Made by a program: the position numbers and the translations under genes
Notes under the pieces: generated by a model
Database searches by the model: none
Told to the model about the DNA's origin: nothing
What the model saw: only the letters and a program-made list of their open reading frames with translations
Virus record (IMG/VR): IMGVR_UViG_3300043434_000830
Location: 1 to 33,881 of that record
Length of the DNA stretch: 33,881 bases
Source: a virus
Direction: 5' to 3' (one strand)
In this document: positions 15,547 to 24,133 of the stretch, in pieces
Position numbering within the stretch: position 1 is the stretch's first letter
Layout: every line of letters begins with the position of its first letter

Positions 15547-17454
15547 ATGGCAATTACAACCACAACAATTTCTATAAATCCTGGATGGGCATCCAGTAGT
15601 TTAGTCACTCAATTGGAGAGTGCTTTCACATGGTTAGGTCTTCATGGTGGATCTGATAGTGGCATTGTTATTGGAGTTAGCACATTTACTAGTAATGCTG
15701 GTGGAACCGTAGGTTCAACTAATAATGATTATGCCGATGTCCCCACAACATCAGTATCTGGAATTGGCACAGGTCTTACACTGGATATTCTAAGAAACTC
15801 TGGGGTGATTAATGAGATTTTTGTTAATAGACCAGGATACGGATATACTGGAGGAGAGGTAGTAAGAGTATCTGCAGCAGATATTGGTGGATCTGCAAAT
15901 GGTGCTGCTGATTTTGATGTAATAGTATCAATTGCAGCAACAGTAACGGGAAGTATTTCCTATGCTTGTACATTTTCTTCTGTTTCTGGTAGTAGTTGGA
16001 TTATAAATGGACAAGACAGAAACGGAAATGTTGGTGGAGCAAATACAACCATTACAATCAAAGAAGGTGATGTTTTAACCATTAGAAATTCATATGGATA
16101 TTACGTAGGAATTTCAAGAACAAGCACTGGAGGATATGAGTATATTCAACATGTTAAACCGTTTAATTCATCGCATCTTGTACAAAACAATCAAACTTTA
16201 ACTTTTGCTCCAGCACCAGGACAAGCAGGAACATATTGGATTGATGATGGATATAGCGATTATCTTGGTGGTCGTGTAATTGTTCTTCCAGCAGATTCCG
16301 CAGATATAAATCCAGTTGGTTATGGAACTACAAGTTCTTTTTATTATAAGAGACTTAGTGGAAGTGGGCATAATAGTGCTGGAGTTTTAAAGCAAGTTAT
16401 AGATCCAAATAAAAGGTATGGAACAACATATAGAGGTTTCATGCTTTATGATGATGGTTCTGGAAGATATGATTGGGTTTTAAATGCTGGTAGTGGATTT
16501 CATCCATATCCATCAAACTTTAATAATTTTTATTTTGGCGGAATGGCAAAACCATTGAGATGGGTTGGTTCTGCAGGACATGATGCACCATATAGACCAA
16601 CAGATAATAATAATTATAATAGTTTAGACGGAAATGATTACGTATCTGTATCTAGATACGGAAGTCAAAGTGGTCCCTACGAAAGGATTCCAACTGGTTC
16701 CAACACTGGATATAAATTAGATTTGAATGTCTTTAGATCTCAATTAGACCCAAATTTTGCGGTGCTATCATATAGAGCATCGACATTATCAAGTCAAAGA
16801 ATTTCAGATAATACATTTGGCACTTTCATTCTTCACAATTTTACATCCAATATTTGGGACTTAAATGATGTATTTCTAAGTGGTTATACTCAGATAATTT
16901 CAGCGACATCGGGAACGGGAAATTTTAGACCAAATATAACTTTTAGAAGTTATATTTCTGGAAATATGGATAAACTAAGTAGTGTATCTCCTTCCAGAAG
17001 AGCAGCAGAATTTGGATATTCTCAGTTAGATTCCTGGGCACAGTATCCAAATGCATATGTAGATGATATTTACTACTCTACGGCATTTGTCAATGCTGAT
17101 ATCTATAATTACACTGTATCTAATACAAGTAAAAGAATTTATTATAGAAGTGCTTCGCAATCACCAGAAAGGGGACTTGGTGGATACGGTTCTTATAACA
17201 GACAGATATCTTCTAATGCAGATTTTAATGCAGTAATTAAAGGAATACCATTAAATGGTCAATTAGTTCCAATTCCTTACTATCTCCCCGATGATTTTGC
17301 TTTAATTGAATTCTCATATAATTTACCAGGAGTAAATATTCAGCAAGGAGACACAATTACAGTGAGTCCATCGGAAGTTTATACAGTAATAACTGGTTCA
17401 TACAATCAAAGAACCAAAACTAGTGGTATTCTATTCTGTGCGAGGGTAGTCTGA
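15547..17454 (+). CDS. virion structural protein with degenerate cupredoxin-like domain, 635 aa
   Basis: Starts 6 bases after the fibre gene and ends in a one-base overlap with the next. Residues about 88-100 carry one I-x-x-I-x-V-x-x-x-G-Y-G-Y module. Residues about 132-252 read like a cupredoxin beta-sandwich: TITIKEGDVLTIRNS, then FAPAPGQAGTYWI and an ending YLGGRVIVLP. At the site where plastocyanin-like proteins have Cys, His and Met ligands, this protein has Asp, Ser/Tyr and Leu, so copper binding looks lost. The rest (260-635) is rich in Tyr, Ser, Asn and Gly with FHPYPSNFNNFYFGG and SGNMDKLS segments and is not recognised. Probably part of the tail tip or fibre, by neighbourhood. Confidence 0.75.
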   Translation: MAITTTTISINPGWASSSLVTQLESAFTWLGLHGGSDSGIVIGVSTFTSNAGGTVGSTNNDYADVPTTSVSGIGTGLTLDILRNSGVINEIFVNRPGYGYTGGEVVRVSAADIGGSANGAADFDVIVSIAATVTGSISYACTFSSVSGSSWIINGQDRNGNVGGANTTITIKEGDVLTIRNSYGYYVGISRTSTGGYEYIQHVKPFNSSHLVQNNQTLTFAPAPGQAGTYWIDDGYSDYLGGRVIVLPADSADINPVGYGTTSSFYYKRLSGSGHNSAGVLKQVIDPNKRYGTTYRGFMLYDDGSGRYDWVLNAGSGFHPYPSNFNNFYFGGMAKPLRWVGSAGHDAPYRPTDNNNYNSLDGNDYVSVSRYGSQSGPYERIPTGSNTGYKLDLNVFRSQLDPNFAVLSYRASTLSSQRISDNTFGTFILHNFTSNIWDLNDVFLSGYTQIISATSGTGNFRPNITFRSYISGNMDKLSSVSPSRRAAEFGYSQLDSWAQYPNAYVDDIYYSTAFVNADIYNYTVSNTSKRIYYRSASQSPERGLGGYGSYNRQISSNADFNAVIKGIPLNGQLVPIPYYLPDDFALIEFSYNLPGVNIQQGDTITVSPSEVYTVITGSYNQRTKTSGILFCARVV

Positions 17455-17684
17455 TGCCAGAATTCACTTTCATTTCACTTGAATCTCAAGTTTCTGGAAC
17501 AGATGCAAATATTGAATATTCATTTGATTCAGCAACACCCCCATTTGTAATTCCAGAGACAAATGGAACGATTTCCATTGGCAATCTTCCATTGAGAGAT
17601 GAGGACATATCTACCCCTGGTTATCTCACAGGAAGAAGACCAGCAAAAGGACAATTATTCCCCCGTGGTGTTTATAATAAGTAA
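17454..17684 (+). CDS. small structural-region protein, 76 aa, function unknown
   Basis: ATG 17454 shares a base with the stop of the preceding gene (TGATG), so translation is very probably coupled. The product starts MPEFTFISLESQVSG, is mostly predicted strand, and has a basic tail TGRRPAKGQLFPRGVYNK. There is no signal peptide or membrane segment. It sits 5 bases before the 1613-aa structural gene. I do not recognise the family; a small virion linker or capping role would fit its place but is only inference. Confidence 0.75.
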   Translation: MPEFTFISLESQVSGTDANIEYSFDSATPPFVIPETNGTISIGNLPLRDEDISTPGYLTGRRPAKGQLFPRGVYNK

Positions 17685-17689
17685 AAAAT

Positions 17690-20600
17690 ATGTCAACAAG
17701 AGAAGTTCCAGGTTCAGGTGCTATTTTAAGACCTAACTTTAATTCAGAATATGGTGTCTCATCCATAGATGTTTTGGATGGTGGTGCTGGTTATGCTTCA
17801 ACTGACCCACCAAAAATAGAAATATCTGGAACTAAACCGCCTCTTGTTGAAGGTTTATTTTATCCAGTAATTGTTGGTGGAGTAATTAAAAGAGTTGCTA
17901 TAATAAACTCTGGTTCTGGATATTTTCCAACAACAGAAGATTTGGGAACTAAAGTTGGAATAGCAACAACATCATATGTGGAAAGTTCCTTAATAGTTAG
18001 AAAAGGCCCAGATACTTCTCCTTACCTTTCAGTTGCTTCCACTGAATCTTCAATCATTATGCAGGTCGAAGGTGGAAATGGAACTTCTATTTTTGAAAAT
18101 GGGTACAATGTTGCAATTTCTACCACTATTGTTGGAACATCAGCATCTATAACTCCAGATTTTTCATTGAATCAAAATAGATTTTATGGATTTTTTGACC
18201 CATTTCCATCTTATTCAACAAGTGGTATTGGAACAGATTCTAAGTTTAGTGTTTTTATTGTTTATGATTCATCTACTGGCAATCCAATTTCAACTTCTTT
18301 AGTATTAAGAGAAGGAGGGAGAGGTTATTCGGTAGGAGATACAGTTTCCATTTCTGGAACTTTTATGAATGGAACAAGTCCAACTAATGATTTATCATTT
18401 ACCGTTTCTTCTGTTGCAAATACAAGAATAGTTGGACAAGCAAATAGTTCATATTTAAATGTTCCTGGTTCTACAATAATTGGATTTGGAACTGGGGCAA
18501 CTTTTAATGTAACTAGGAATGCCTTTGGTGATATTTCAAGTATTTCTGTATCAAATGGTGGAGTTGGATACGCACTTACGGATAAAATTAAAATATTAGG
18601 TTCTTTAGTTGGGGGACTAACCCCGTCAGATGATTTATATTTAACTCCAAAGGTACTCGGAACAGATAAATTACCATCAACATTATATGTAACTAAAATC
18701 GACAACGACAATTACAAAGTATCTGGATTATCTACATCAAATGAATTGGATATTGTATCATATGGAACTGGTTTCCAATCATTTACTTTTGACAACCCAA
18801 ATGCAAGCGCAATAATATCCATTGATAACATTATTCAAAGTCCATTATACAAGAGAGATTTAACGCCATCCTTAGTTTCCATCGTTGGTGTTAACACAGA
18901 TATAATTTATCTTTCTGGAATTTCATCTATTACTACATTAGATACGATACAAATTGACTCAGAATATTTTAGAATCAATACGATTGGTATAGGTTCTACT
19001 AATGCCTTTAATGTGACCAGAGGGTACTTGGGTTCAAGAGTTGGTTATCATACTGTTGGTGCCGCAGTTACTGTGCTTAGAGGTGATTTTAATATATCTA
19101 AAGATGAAATTCATTTCACCACACCACCATATGGACCATCTGGTTATGAAGGTCTTAAGGTTAACTCTACTTTTTCTGGAAGAGCATTTACTAGAAAATT
19201 TGATCCAGGCACACCAAATGACAAAAATGTTATTTTTGATGATATTTCAACAAAATTTGTTGGGGCATCTTCTACAGAATTCTTCTTGCAAAATTATGGA
19301 GAAGATATAGTTGGAATTTATACAAATACAAATACAGTCTTAACTAGCTCGATTGATGTAAATAATAATCCTATTGTTCTAATCAATAATATTCCACAAA
19401 TATCAAATACAGATTTTGTTGTTGATAATGCTGGTAAAAATAGAATCAGATTTTTAACTGGAACACCAGGAGCAGGAAAAATTGTTAGAACAGGAATAAC
19501 TACTGGTTATGGTTATCAACCACTGATTGGTGCGGGCGCATCAGCAATAGTTTCCACTGCAGGCACAATATCAAATATTATTCTGAAAGGGGGTGGTAGT
19601 GGATATAGAACACCACCAAGAATAGAGATTTCATCAAATGTAGGTTATGGTGCCTCTCTGCAAGCAACGTTAGGAGTGGGTGGTACAGTAACATCTATTT
19701 CCATAATAAATGCAGGGACTGGTTATACAACTTCTTCTCCACCAAAAATAATTATTGATTTGCCATCGAATTATAGTGATTTACCTCTAGAATATATTTC
19801 TGGTTCTTCTGGAAATGGAACTGGGGCAAAAGCTTCTGTAATTGTTGGCAATCAAGGAAATATTATTGGTTTTGATATGGAAGAACCTGGACTTTATTAC
19901 AAAGTTGGGGATGTGCTGAAGGTTGTTGGAATTATGACTAATCCAAATGTAGGAGTTGGGTTTAGTGAATTTAGAATTACAGTAGAAGAGACTCTTACTG
20001 ATAAATTTAGTGGTTTTTATCCTGGACAGTTTATTCAGTTTGATGATATTTCTAGATTCTTTACTGGAACAAAGAAAAAGTTTACTCTAACTGTTTCTCA
20101 AGGGGGAACAACCGAGATATTAAGTTTAAAATCAGATCCAAGTACAGATATTAGAATTGAAAATAATTTATTTGTTTATATTAATGACATTTTACAAGAA
20201 CCTGTAAAATCTTATACATTTAATGGTTCAAGAATTACATTCACTGAAGCACCGAAAGAAAACTCTAAGTGTACAATATTGTTCTTTAGAGGTTCTGATT
20301 TAGATGTTGAACAAATTGATCCACCAAAGACAATAAAAGAAGGTGATATCATTCAAATTGGTGAAAATATTTTAGACCCAGGAGATAGACCTCAATTTGA
20401 AAGAATTGTTAAGAAAATTGTATCATCGGATTCACTAGATACTTTCACATACGACAGTATAGGAATAAACACTGATGTAACAAAAGAAAGACCTTTAAGA
20501 TGGATGAAGCAAACAGTCGATAGAATTATCAATGGTGTTCTGTATTCAAAATCTAGACCAGACCTAAAGGCAAGAATATCACCAAATAGTAAATTAATTG

Positions 20601-22531
20601 CTAATGTTTTTTCTGAAGATGAGTCAATATATGTGAATAATGCATTTCCTCTTTTTAGTGAGGTAGACTTGCTAAGTGAAAATCTCAGAGATGTAAATAT
20701 TGTTGACTCTAATGATATTCAACCTGCATTATCTACTGCTATAGTCTCATCGGCATCAACTATTTCCAACTTAGTTATTTCATATGGTGGCACAGGATAT
20801 AACACATTAACTAATCCAGTTGTTGCGATTTCTTCGGCATTTATCACAAGAAAAGACCCAATTTACAATTGGACAGGTTCAAATAATGGAATTTCTAGTT
20901 CATATACATTAAATAAAGTTGCAATTGGAAAACCATTAATTTCTGTTGGTTCTAGTGGAGTAGTTGCCATATCAACTAATGGAATAGAGTGGAATCAATC
21001 ATCTATAGGGTATGGACAAAGCATATCATTCAACTCCGTTGCTGTTGCAGAAACCAGTAGATATTATGCTGTTGGTGAATCCGCAAAGGTTGTTACTGCC
21101 ATTGGCATCAATACTACATTATCATCCTGGACAGAAGTAAAACTCTTAGAAGAACAAGTTGTTCTTGGATTGCCAGACCCAATAATTAACTTCAGTAATT
21201 ATTATAATACATTCAATGATATTAGTTATTCATCATTAAGAAGAACTTTAGTGGCAGTTGGGGATGGTGTTGGTTTGTTTACTGGTGTTGGGATTGGAAC
21301 AACAGCATTCTTTAAGAAAAATCCACCAGCATTTACAAACTTAAATGGGGTTGCTAATAATGATGCAAGATTTGTTGTTGTTGGAGATGGTGGAATAATC
21401 CTTCATTCTACTGATGGAAACATTTGGGATAGAATAGTATCGTTACCAACAACTAGAAATTTTGAAAAAGTAATTTGGACTGGTTCCAAATTTGTTGCTG
21501 TAGGACAAAATGGAACTATATTTGTATCAACAACTGGAAATTCTGGATGGCAAAGAATAATACCAAATGTATCTGAAGACTTTTTGAATATAAAATACGA
21601 ATATGGTGTTTATGTTGCATTGACACAATCGAACAAAATATTATTCTCTTTAGATTTACAGTATTGGACTCAAAGAGAAACAAATCAATCCAATATTGTT
21701 AAGGATTTAGCATTTATTCCAGCACCTCCACCCCCCGAAATAAGAACATCCGAACCAATAATTGCAGAAGAGGGAAGATATCTACTAGTTGGAACTTCTG
21801 GAACTACAATGTATGCAGAACCAATATACAATAGAGCAACTGCTACATCAATAGTAACTAATAATAGTGTTTCTTCCATTTCAATAGTTAATCCAGGATT
21901 TGGATATTCACAATCAACTCCACCACCAGTTATTATTGAAAGTGATAATGTTGTCTCTGAGAAAATTTATTCAATTAAAGCAAAGGGTGATTTTGGAGTC
22001 ATTACATATGTGGGTGTTGGGGCAACACATATTGATTTTGTATTGAAGAGTGAGCAATATGATAACGTTACATTAGGTATTGGATACTCATCTCTCAATA
22101 CTTTTGGAATTTCTAATAGTCAATTAGATGTTGGTGATTATTTTGTAATCTACGAAAGTAATTCTGCAGTAGGACATGCATTAACAGGAATAACTACTTC
22201 AATCGGGGGTATGAATAATTATCCAGCATCTAAGGTTGGAACTGCTACTTCATATCTAGATGGTGTATATAGAGTTGGTTATGTATCACCTGCTGTTTCT
22301 GGAATAGTTACTGTTAGATGCTATTTTGCACCAGGTCCTGGAAATATTCCGATTCAGGTTGATACAAATACAAATGAAAATGGAATTTATGGAAGATATA
22401 CGTGGGGTAAAATCTATGATTATCAAAATAGAACTAGATTCCAACCTAAAAATTTCACAGTAAATACTGATAATGGATTGGTTGGTTTATCCACTGCTCC
22501 AGAGGTATATCGAACTCGTGGACTCAAATAG
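17690..22531 (+). CDS. large virion structural protein with beta modules and Asp-box propeller, 1613 aa
   Basis: Built of small beta modules. About nine V-x-x-I-x-I-x-x-G-x-G-Y units occur (near residues 24, 66, 201, 282, 628, 667, 724, 1025 and 1394). Residues about 420-460 hold an I-D-S-E-x-x-x-I-x-T-I ... V-T-R-G-x-L-G-S ... Y-H-T-V-G module. Two copies of a F-D-D-I-S-x-x-F-x-G module lie near 515-600 and 783-875; the latter resembles the 236-aa protein encoded at 32233. Residues about 1060-1335 form a propeller-like region with S-T-N/D-G-x-x-W Asp-box turns near 1094, 1238 and 1278, and a degenerate one near 1320. This suggests glycan or protein binding at the tail tip; sialidase-type catalysis is not implied. 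Confidence 0.8.
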   Translation: MSTREVPGSGAILRPNFNSEYGVSSIDVLDGGAGYASTDPPKIEISGTKPPLVEGLFYPVIVGGVIKRVAIINSGSGYFPTTEDLGTKVGIATTSYVESSLIVRKGPDTSPYLSVASTESSIIMQVEGGNGTSIFENGYNVAISTTIVGTSASITPDFSLNQNRFYGFFDPFPSYSTSGIGTDSKFSVFIVYDSSTGNPISTSLVLREGGRGYSVGDTVSISGTFMNGTSPTNDLSFTVSSVANTRIVGQANSSYLNVPGSTIIGFGTGATFNVTRNAFGDISSISVSNGGVGYALTDKIKILGSLVGGLTPSDDLYLTPKVLGTDKLPSTLYVTKIDNDNYKVSGLSTSNELDIVSYGTGFQSFTFDNPNASAIISIDNIIQSPLYKRDLTPSLVSIVGVNTDIIYLSGISSITTLDTIQIDSEYFRINTIGIGSTNAFNVTRGYLGSRVGYHTVGAAVTVLRGDFNISKDEIHFTTPPYGPSGYEGLKVNSTFSGRAFTRKFDPGTPNDKNVIFDDISTKFVGASSTEFFLQNYGEDIVGIYTNTNTVLTSSIDVNNNPIVLINNIPQISNTDFVVDNAGKNRIRFLTGTPGAGKIVRTGITTGYGYQPLIGAGASAIVSTAGTISNIILKGGGSGYRTPPRIEISSNVGYGASLQATLGVGGTVTSISIINAGTGYTTSSPPKIIIDLPSNYSDLPLEYISGSSGNGTGAKASVIVGNQGNIIGFDMEEPGLYYKVGDVLKVVGIMTNPNVGVGFSEFRITVEETLTDKFSGFYPGQFIQFDDISRFFTGTKKKFTLTVSQGGTTEILSLKSDPSTDIRIENNLFVYINDILQEPVKSYTFNGSRITFTEAPKENSKCTILFFRGSDLDVEQIDPPKTIKEGDIIQIGENILDPGDRPQFERIVKKIVSSDSLDTFTYDSIGINTDVTKERPLRWMKQTVDRIINGVLYSKSRPDLKARISPNSKLIANVFSEDESIYVNNAFPLFSEVDLLSENLRDVNIVDSNDIQPALSTAIVSSASTISNLVISYGGTGYNTLTNPVVAISSAFITRKDPIYNWTGSNNGISSSYTLNKVAIGKPLISVGSSGVVAISTNGIEWNQSSIGYGQSISFNSVAVAETSRYYAVGESAKVVTAIGINTTLSSWTEVKLLEEQVVLGLPDPIINFSNYYNTFNDISYSSLRRTLVAVGDGVGLFTGVGIGTTAFFKKNPPAFTNLNGVANNDARFVVVGDGGIILHSTDGNIWDRIVSLPTTRNFEKVIWTGSKFVAVGQNGTIFVSTTGNSGWQRIIPNVSEDFLNIKYEYGVYVALTQSNKILFSLDLQYWTQRETNQSNIVKDLAFIPAPPPPEIRTSEPIIAEEGRYLLVGTSGTTMYAEPIYNRATATSIVTNNSVSSISIVNPGFGYSQSTPPPVIIESDNVVSEKIYSIKAKGDFGVITYVGVGATHIDFVLKSEQYDNVTLGIGYSSLNTFGISNSQLDVGDYFVIYESNSAVGHALTGITTSIGGMNNYPASKVGTATSYLDGVYRVGYVSPAVSGIVTVRCYFAPGPGNIPIQVDTNTNENGIYGRYTWGKIYDYQNRTRFQPKNFTVNTDNGLVGLSTAPEVYRTRGLK

Positions 22532-22532
22532 A

Positions 22533-22540
22533 ACTAAATA
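22533..22540 (+). promoter_or_regulatory. late-promoter-like octamer before gene 8
   Basis: ACTAAATA keeps the TAAATA core but differs from NATAAATA at one position. It ends exactly 21 bases before ATG 22562, the same distance as at 12803-12810 and 31872-31879, which is the main reason to credit it. Confidence 0.4.
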
Positions 22541-22561
22541 AAGAAAAAACGGTTGTATAAA

Positions 22562-24127
22562 ATGCCTGCTATTATAACTGAACAATTTAGGGTGATGAAT
22601 GCTGAAACTTTTGTAAAAAGTTTAGTTTCGGTTGGTAATACTGCGAATAATTACTATACCTTTATTGGTCAACCAAATAGCTTGAACCCACAAGCAGGTG
22701 GGTCTGATATTTGGGGTGAGGGTTTGTCTCCATTGGATGGTTTTAATGAAGAAAACCAAGTGAAAGAGACTATAATTGCAATGAAAAAAATTACTAGTGA
22801 AGATGTTAGACGGATGATAAGAAAAGTCCAGTGGACTTCGGGGACAACTTATGAAATGTATAGGCATGATTATTCCATTTACAAAAAGACTCCTGTAACA
22901 AATCAACCCAGTTTATATGAATCTAATTTTTATGTAATTAATGAAGATTTTAGAGTCTATATTTGCCTCCAAAATGGAACAGATCCAGAAAACCCAAGTG
23001 GAAGACCTTCCTTTGACCAACCAACATTTATTGATTTAGAGGCAAGACCAGCGGGAACTAGTGGTGATGGATATATTTGGAAATATCTATTTACAATCAA
23101 ACCATCAGAAATCGTTAAATTTGATTCTATTGAGTTTATTCCAGTTCCAGAAAATTGGGGAGAAGTTGGTGAAACTATTTCTACAAAAAATAATGCAATT
23201 GATGGCAAGGTAGAAGTAATTACCATCACGGATAGGGGAATAAACTATCAACCAATTTCAAAATCATTTACAAATATACCGATTCTTGGTGATGGTGTCG
23301 GAGGTAAGGCAACTATTACTGTAGACTCTTTTGGAAAAGTTTCAGAAGTTTTTGTAACAGATGGTGGTTTTGGATATACAAAGGGAATTATAAGATTTGA
23401 ACCAGGAGCACCTGGTATACCATCAGAGTTATCAAACGATGGTAGAGTAGCATCATTTGACGTAATTATCCCACCAAAAGGTGGTCATGGTTATAACGTT
23501 TACAGAGAACTTGGAGCATATAGAGTTCTTGTATATTCTCGTTATTTAACAGATGAACAAAATCCAGATATTATTTTAGGAAATGATTTTGCTAGAATTG
23601 GTATTATAAAAAATCCAACCATCTTTGGAAGTGATACCGAAAAACTAACTTTAGGTCAAGTTAGTGCATTAAACTCATTAAAACTCTCTGGGGTAACCAC
23701 ACAGACAACATATCCTGTTGATTCAGTAATTAGACAAACAATTGGGACAGGAGTTACTGCAATTGGTTTTGTTGCATCTTGGGACAATATTACTGGTGTT
23801 CTCAAATATTACCAACCAGTTGGACTTGCCACAGTTGGTGTAGGATATAAAATTAATGGATTTACTTCTTCTCCGATTGCTGGGGGTTCTTTCACCATAG
23901 AATGCCCCAACATCATTGGACCAGCATTGGCAATAGATAGAAACTTTACAGGTATTAGTACAGTAATAAATAGTAGGACATACCAACTAGGTAGCAATTT
24001 CGTTGCTGGAATATCATCAGCAGAATATAATAAAAAGTCTGGTGATATAATTTATATTGATAATAGGAAGGCAATTCCAAGATCAGCAAGTCAAAAAGAA
24101 GATATTAAAATCGTATTGGAGTTCTAA
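22562..24127 (+). CDS. 8: baseplate wedge subunit gp8, 521 aa, with inserted beta modules
   Basis: Homologue of T4 gp8 (334 aa), the dimeric wedge protein that binds gp7 and gp10. The core GDGYIWKYLFTIKPSE (about residues 166-181) matches T4 GDGYVWEYLFEIPP, followed by an I-E-F-I-P-V-P segment as in T4. The C-terminal IDNRKAIPRSASQKEDIKI corresponds to T4's MENRPPI...TEEINI ending. The N-terminal FRVMNAETFVKSL helix and RPSFDQPTF segment also fit. Between core and C-terminus it carries about 80 extra residues with two I-x-I-x-x-x-G-x-x-Y beta modules near 217 and 259, not present in T4 gp8. ATG 22562 is preferred to an in-frame TTG at 22553. Confidence 0.9.
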   Translation: MPAIITEQFRVMNAETFVKSLVSVGNTANNYYTFIGQPNSLNPQAGGSDIWGEGLSPLDGFNEENQVKETIIAMKKITSEDVRRMIRKVQWTSGTTYEMYRHDYSIYKKTPVTNQPSLYESNFYVINEDFRVYICLQNGTDPENPSGRPSFDQPTFIDLEARPAGTSGDGYIWKYLFTIKPSEIVKFDSIEFIPVPENWGEVGETISTKNNAIDGKVEVITITDRGINYQPISKSFTNIPILGDGVGGKATITVDSFGKVSEVFVTDGGFGYTKGIIRFEPGAPGIPSELSNDGRVASFDVIIPPKGGHGYNVYRELGAYRVLVYSRYLTDEQNPDIILGNDFARIGIIKNPTIFGSDTEKLTLGQVSALNSLKLSGVTTQTTYPVDSVIRQTIGTGVTAIGFVASWDNITGVLKYYQPVGLATVGVGYKINGFTSSPIAGGSFTIECPNIIGPALAIDRNFTGISTVINSRTYQLGSNFVAGISSAEYNKKSGDIIYIDNRKAIPRSASQKEDIKIVLEF

Positions 24128-24133
24128 AGAAAA

